DNA of 8,371 nucleotides, from positions 1-8,371 of the forward strand of contig CAIYZZ010000406.1 in assembly GCA_903930805.1 (NCBI GenBank), written 5' to 3'. The notes under the pieces are model-generated. The model ran no database searches, had not been told where the DNA came from, and saw only the letters and a list, made by a program, of their open reading frames with translations. Position numbers and translations under genes: made by a program. Source of the stretch: an uncultured Rhodocyclaceae bacterium (GTDB lineage: Bacteria; Pseudomonadota; Gammaproteobacteria; Burkholderiales; Rhodocyclaceae). How positions within the stretch are numbered: the first letter of the stretch is position 1; the number at the start of each line of letters is the position of its first letter. Positions 6,322 to 8,371 of the stretch are shown piece by piece.

Positions 6322-6365
6322 AGGGCAAGCCACAATCCGTCAGCGTTTAATCGGACCGCGAAAAT

Positions 6366-8006
6366 ATGGCAGATCAGGCAACGGCAATGCCGGCCTCCCC
6401 TTTCAACCTGGAGATGCTCTCCCGTCTCAATGCGCGCCAGAAGCTTGGTGCGATGGCGGTGATCGCGTTCGCCATCGCCCTCTTGGTCGGTGCCTGGCTC
6501 TGGACGAAGGATCCCCCCTACGGCGTACTGTTCGCCAACCTCTCCGATCAGGATGGCGGCCAGATCGTCACCCTGCTGCAGCAGCAGAACATCCCCTACA
6601 AATACTCGGATCGCGGCGGCGCGATCATGGTCCCGGTGGGGCAGGTGCACGATGTGCGCCTGCGTCTGGCATCGCAAGGTTTGCCGAAAGGCGGGCTGAT
6701 CGGCTTCGAGGTGATGGAAAACCAGAAGCTCGGTATCAGCCAGTTCGCCGAGCAGATCAACTACCAGCGCGGCCTCGAGGGTGAGTTGGCGCGTTCGATC
6801 CAGACACTCGGCGCCGTGCGCGCCGCCCGCGTGCATCTGGCGATTCCCAAGCAGACCGCCTTCCTGCGCGATGAGTTGAAGCCCTCGGCATCGGTACTGG
6901 TCAGCCTGCAAGCCGGCCGCACGCTCGACGGCGCGCAGATCGCCGGCATCGTGCATCTGGTGTCGTCTTCCGTGCCACAACTCAGCCCAACCAGCGTCAG
7001 CGTGATCGACCAGGATGGCAACCTGATCTCGCAGAAAAACGATTCCGCCAAAAATGCCGGGCTGGACGCCAACCAGCTCAAGTATGTGAAGGAAGTGGAG
7101 ACGCAATATCAGCGGCGCGTCGAGGCCATCCTCGAGCCTCTGGTCGGCAAAACCAACTTCCGCGCCCAGGTAGCGGCCGAAATCGACTTTTCGCAAATCG
7201 ATCAGGTCGCCGAATCTTACAAACCCAATCCAATTCCGGAAACTGCCATCCGCAGCCAGCAGGCAGCCGATTCTGGCGTGGGCAATCCGCCCGCCGTCGG
7301 CGTGCCGGGTGCGCTCACCAACCAACCGCCTGTGCCGGCGACCGCACCGATCACGAATCCGCAGGTGGGCGGGGCGGGCGGGGGCGGCAACCTGAACAAC
7401 AATTACACGCGCAGCACTACCATCAACTACGAGGTGGACAAGACCGTGCGGCATACGCGGGGCGGGCCGGGCGAGATCAAGCGCCTCTCGGTCGCCGTGG
7501 CGGTCAATCACAAGAGAGGCGCGGAAAAGGACGGCAAGCCGGGCAAGGCGACTCCGCCCACGGCCGAAGAATTGAAGCGCATCAATGACCTGGTGCGCGA
7601 AGCTGTGGGCTTCAGCCAGAGTCGCGGCGACTCAATCAATGTCGCTGCCGCCAGCTTCGTGGCACCCGAACCTGAAGTCATAGCAGAGTTGCCGTTGTGG
7701 AAGGATCCGGCCTTGATCGCCTTTGCGAAGGAGATGGGGCAGTATCTGGTTTTCGCCATCATCGCCTTCCTGATCTGGTCCAAGTTACTCAAGCCCATGT
7801 TTGAAATGTTGGCGGCAGCGGCACACCGTGTCGAAGCCGAGGAAAATGCGGCAGCGGAACTCGCGGAGGAAACCGCAGACGGCCACCACGCACGGCGCGG
7901 TCCATCGTTCGATGAGAAACTCAAGGAGGCGCGGGATGTAGCGCACAAGGAGCCGAAGCTGATCGCCGAACTGGTCAAGGAGTGGATGGGTGCCGGGGGG
8001 ACCTGA
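6366..8006 (+). CDS. fliF: FliF flagellar MS-ring protein
   Basis: FliF forms the inner-membrane MS ring on which rotor and export gate are built. The 546-residue length is usual. A short cytoplasmic N terminus is followed by membrane helix 1 (about 28-46, AMAVIAFAIALLVGAWLW). The periplasmic ring-building region follows, with YGVLFANLSDQDGGQIVTLL (52-71), the segment RVHLAIPKQTAFLRDE (155-170), and ASVLVSLQAGRTLDGAQIAG (175-194). A Gly/Pro/Asn-rich stretch (about 290-350) precedes the beta-collar strands (NYEVDKTV, then RLSVAVAVNH). Membrane helix 2 is about 459-476, and the C-terminal FliG-binding helices are at about 515-541. ATG at 6366 is chosen; Met8 is an alternative, and neither has a strong ribosome-binding site. 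The gene is divergent from fleS and overlaps fliG by 17 bases. Confidence 0.97.
   Translation: MADQATAMPASPFNLEMLSRLNARQKLGAMAVIAFAIALLVGAWLWTKDPPYGVLFANLSDQDGGQIVTLLQQQNIPYKYSDRGGAIMVPVGQVHDVRLRLASQGLPKGGLIGFEVMENQKLGISQFAEQINYQRGLEGELARSIQTLGAVRAARVHLAIPKQTAFLRDELKPSASVLVSLQAGRTLDGAQIAGIVHLVSSSVPQLSPTSVSVIDQDGNLISQKNDSAKNAGLDANQLKYVKEVETQYQRRVEAILEPLVGKTNFRAQVAAEIDFSQIDQVAESYKPNPIPETAIRSQQAADSGVGNPPAVGVPGALTNQPPVPATAPITNPQVGGAGGGGNLNNNYTRSTTINYEVDKTVRHTRGGPGEIKRLSVAVAVNHKRGAEKDGKPGKATPPTAEELKRINDLVREAVGFSQSRGDSINVAAASFVAPEPEVIAELPLWKDPALIAFAKEMGQYLVFAIIAFLIWSKLLKPMFEMLAAAAHRVEAEENAAAELAEETADGHHARRGPSFDEKLKEARDVAHKEPKLIAELVKEWMGAGGT
7977..7982 (+). promoter_or_regulatory. Ribosome-binding site of fliG inside fliF
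   Basis: AAGGAG lies seven bases before the GTG at 7990 and within the last fliF codons. It is the strongest Shine-Dalgarno I found in the window and fixes the fliG start. Confidence 0.8.
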
Positions 8007-8371
8007 AGACGGGCTCGAGAAGAGTGCCATGCTCCTGCTTTCGCTCGGCGCGGATGCGGCATCGGAAGTTCTCAAGCACCTCGGCCCGCGCGAGGTGCAA
8101 AAGCTCGGCCATGCCATGGCCGGCATCCGCTCGGTGCCGCGCGACAAGGTTGAAGAACTGATCGGCGAATTGCACGAGCACACGGCCAAGGGCTCGCCGC
8201 TGTCGGCCGACGAAGACATGATCCGCTCGATGCTCACCAAGGCGCTGGGCGACGACAAGGCCGCCAACCTGATCGGACGCATTCTGCAAGGTGGCGACAC
8301 CGCCGGCATCGAGAGTCTGAAATGGATGGATGCCGCCACGGTATCCGACCTGATCAAGAACGAGCACCCGC
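7990..8371 (+). CDS. fliG: FliG flagellar motor switch protein (3' end outside window)
   Basis: FliG is the rotor protein that sits on the C terminus of FliF and converts stator action into torque. The frame is open from GTG 7990 to the right edge, giving 127 residues of a protein normally about 330-340 long, so only the N-terminal domain and the start of the middle domain are present. Features seen are EDGLEKSAMLLLSLGADAASEVL (6-28), GPREVQKLGHAM (32-43), ALGDDKAANLIGRIL (about 85-99) and SLKWMDAATVSDLIKNEHP (109-127), the last a hallmark of the FliG middle domain. The GTG start overlaps fliF by 17 bases and has a strong AAGGAG before it. Tight coupling fits the near-equal amounts of FliF and FliG in the rotor. 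Confidence 0.95.
   Translation, partial: MPGGPEDGLEKSAMLLLSLGADAASEVLKHLGPREVQKLGHAMAGIRSVPRDKVEELIGELHEHTAKGSPLSADEDMIRSMLTKALGDDKAANLIGRILQGGDTAGIESLKWMDAATVSDLIKNEHP

Noticed and set aside
6211..6333. Upstream extension of fleS to 6333 (41 more residues)
   Set aside because: It would place the start in the divergent regulatory region and past the palindrome and the fliF -12 element; the normal family length is reached from 6210.
6324..6339. Minus-strand GG-N10-GC match as a sigma-54 promoter for fleS
   Set aside because: Only the GG and TTGC fit; the rest of the -24 half does not match and the leader would be about 100 bases. Too weak to call.
6240..7511. Long minus-strand open frame (423 codons) opposite fliF
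   Set aside because: It is antisense to a fully supported FliF, is rich in Arg, Gly, His and Ala as expected from a high-GC shadow frame, shows no domain, and runs through the divergent regulatory region.
1..8371. CRISPR, tRNA, rRNA, insertion sequence or phage genes
   Set aside because: No regularly spaced repeats, no cloverleaf-like segment, no transposase or integrase motif was seen; the window is almost fully occupied by flagellar genes.

Overview
This window is a block of flagellar assembly and regulation genes with almost no non-coding space. Gene content (fliS, fliT, a FliK-type hook-length protein followed by a stand-alone FlhB C-terminal domain, a YcgR brake, FleS/FleR, FliE, FliF, FliG) and fairly high GC (hand counts of sample lines in fliF run from about 58 to 73%) suggest a polarly flagellated betaproteobacterium, perhaps of the Rhodocyclales or Nitrosomonadales. 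That placement is inference from gene families and layout; no taxonomic marker is present.

Layout. Positions 1-3123 (+) hold a probable operon: the end of fliS, fliT, fliK, fhlB and a ycgR-type PilZ gene. Several junctions are overlapping (fliS/fliT by 1 base, fliK/fhlB by 26 bases). The middle, 3138-6210, is on the minus strand and reads fleS, fleR, fliE. FleS is a soluble PAS-containing histidine kinase, FleR is a sigma-54-dependent response regulator, and fliE has its own strong sigma-54-type promoter in the short gap after fleR. A 155-bp divergent region (6211-6365) holds a perfect 8-bp-arm palindrome and a candidate sigma-54 promoter for fliF. From 6366 to the right edge (+) run fliF and the start of fliG, which begins inside the end of fliF.

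How the genes work together. FleS/FleR with sigma-54 would switch on the basal-body genes on both sides: fliE through its own promoter, and fliF-fliG across the divergent region. FliF forms the MS ring, FliG the rotor ring on its cytoplasmic face, and FliE joins MS ring to rod. FliK and the FlhB-like protein belong to hook-length control and export switching. FliS and FliT chaperone late export substrates (flagellin and cap protein in the known cases). The YcgR protein would slow the motor when c-di-GMP is high.

The cluster is mostly conventional and I see no unknown system in it. The points most worth a second look are: a 24-bp near-identical repeat placed in the disordered linkers of two unrelated proteins (FliK and FleR); the cleavage-motif-less FlhB domain overlapping fliK; the sigma-54 promoter that corrects the fliE start; the palindrome in the fleS/fliF divergent region; and the inverted fleS-fleR-fliE block.
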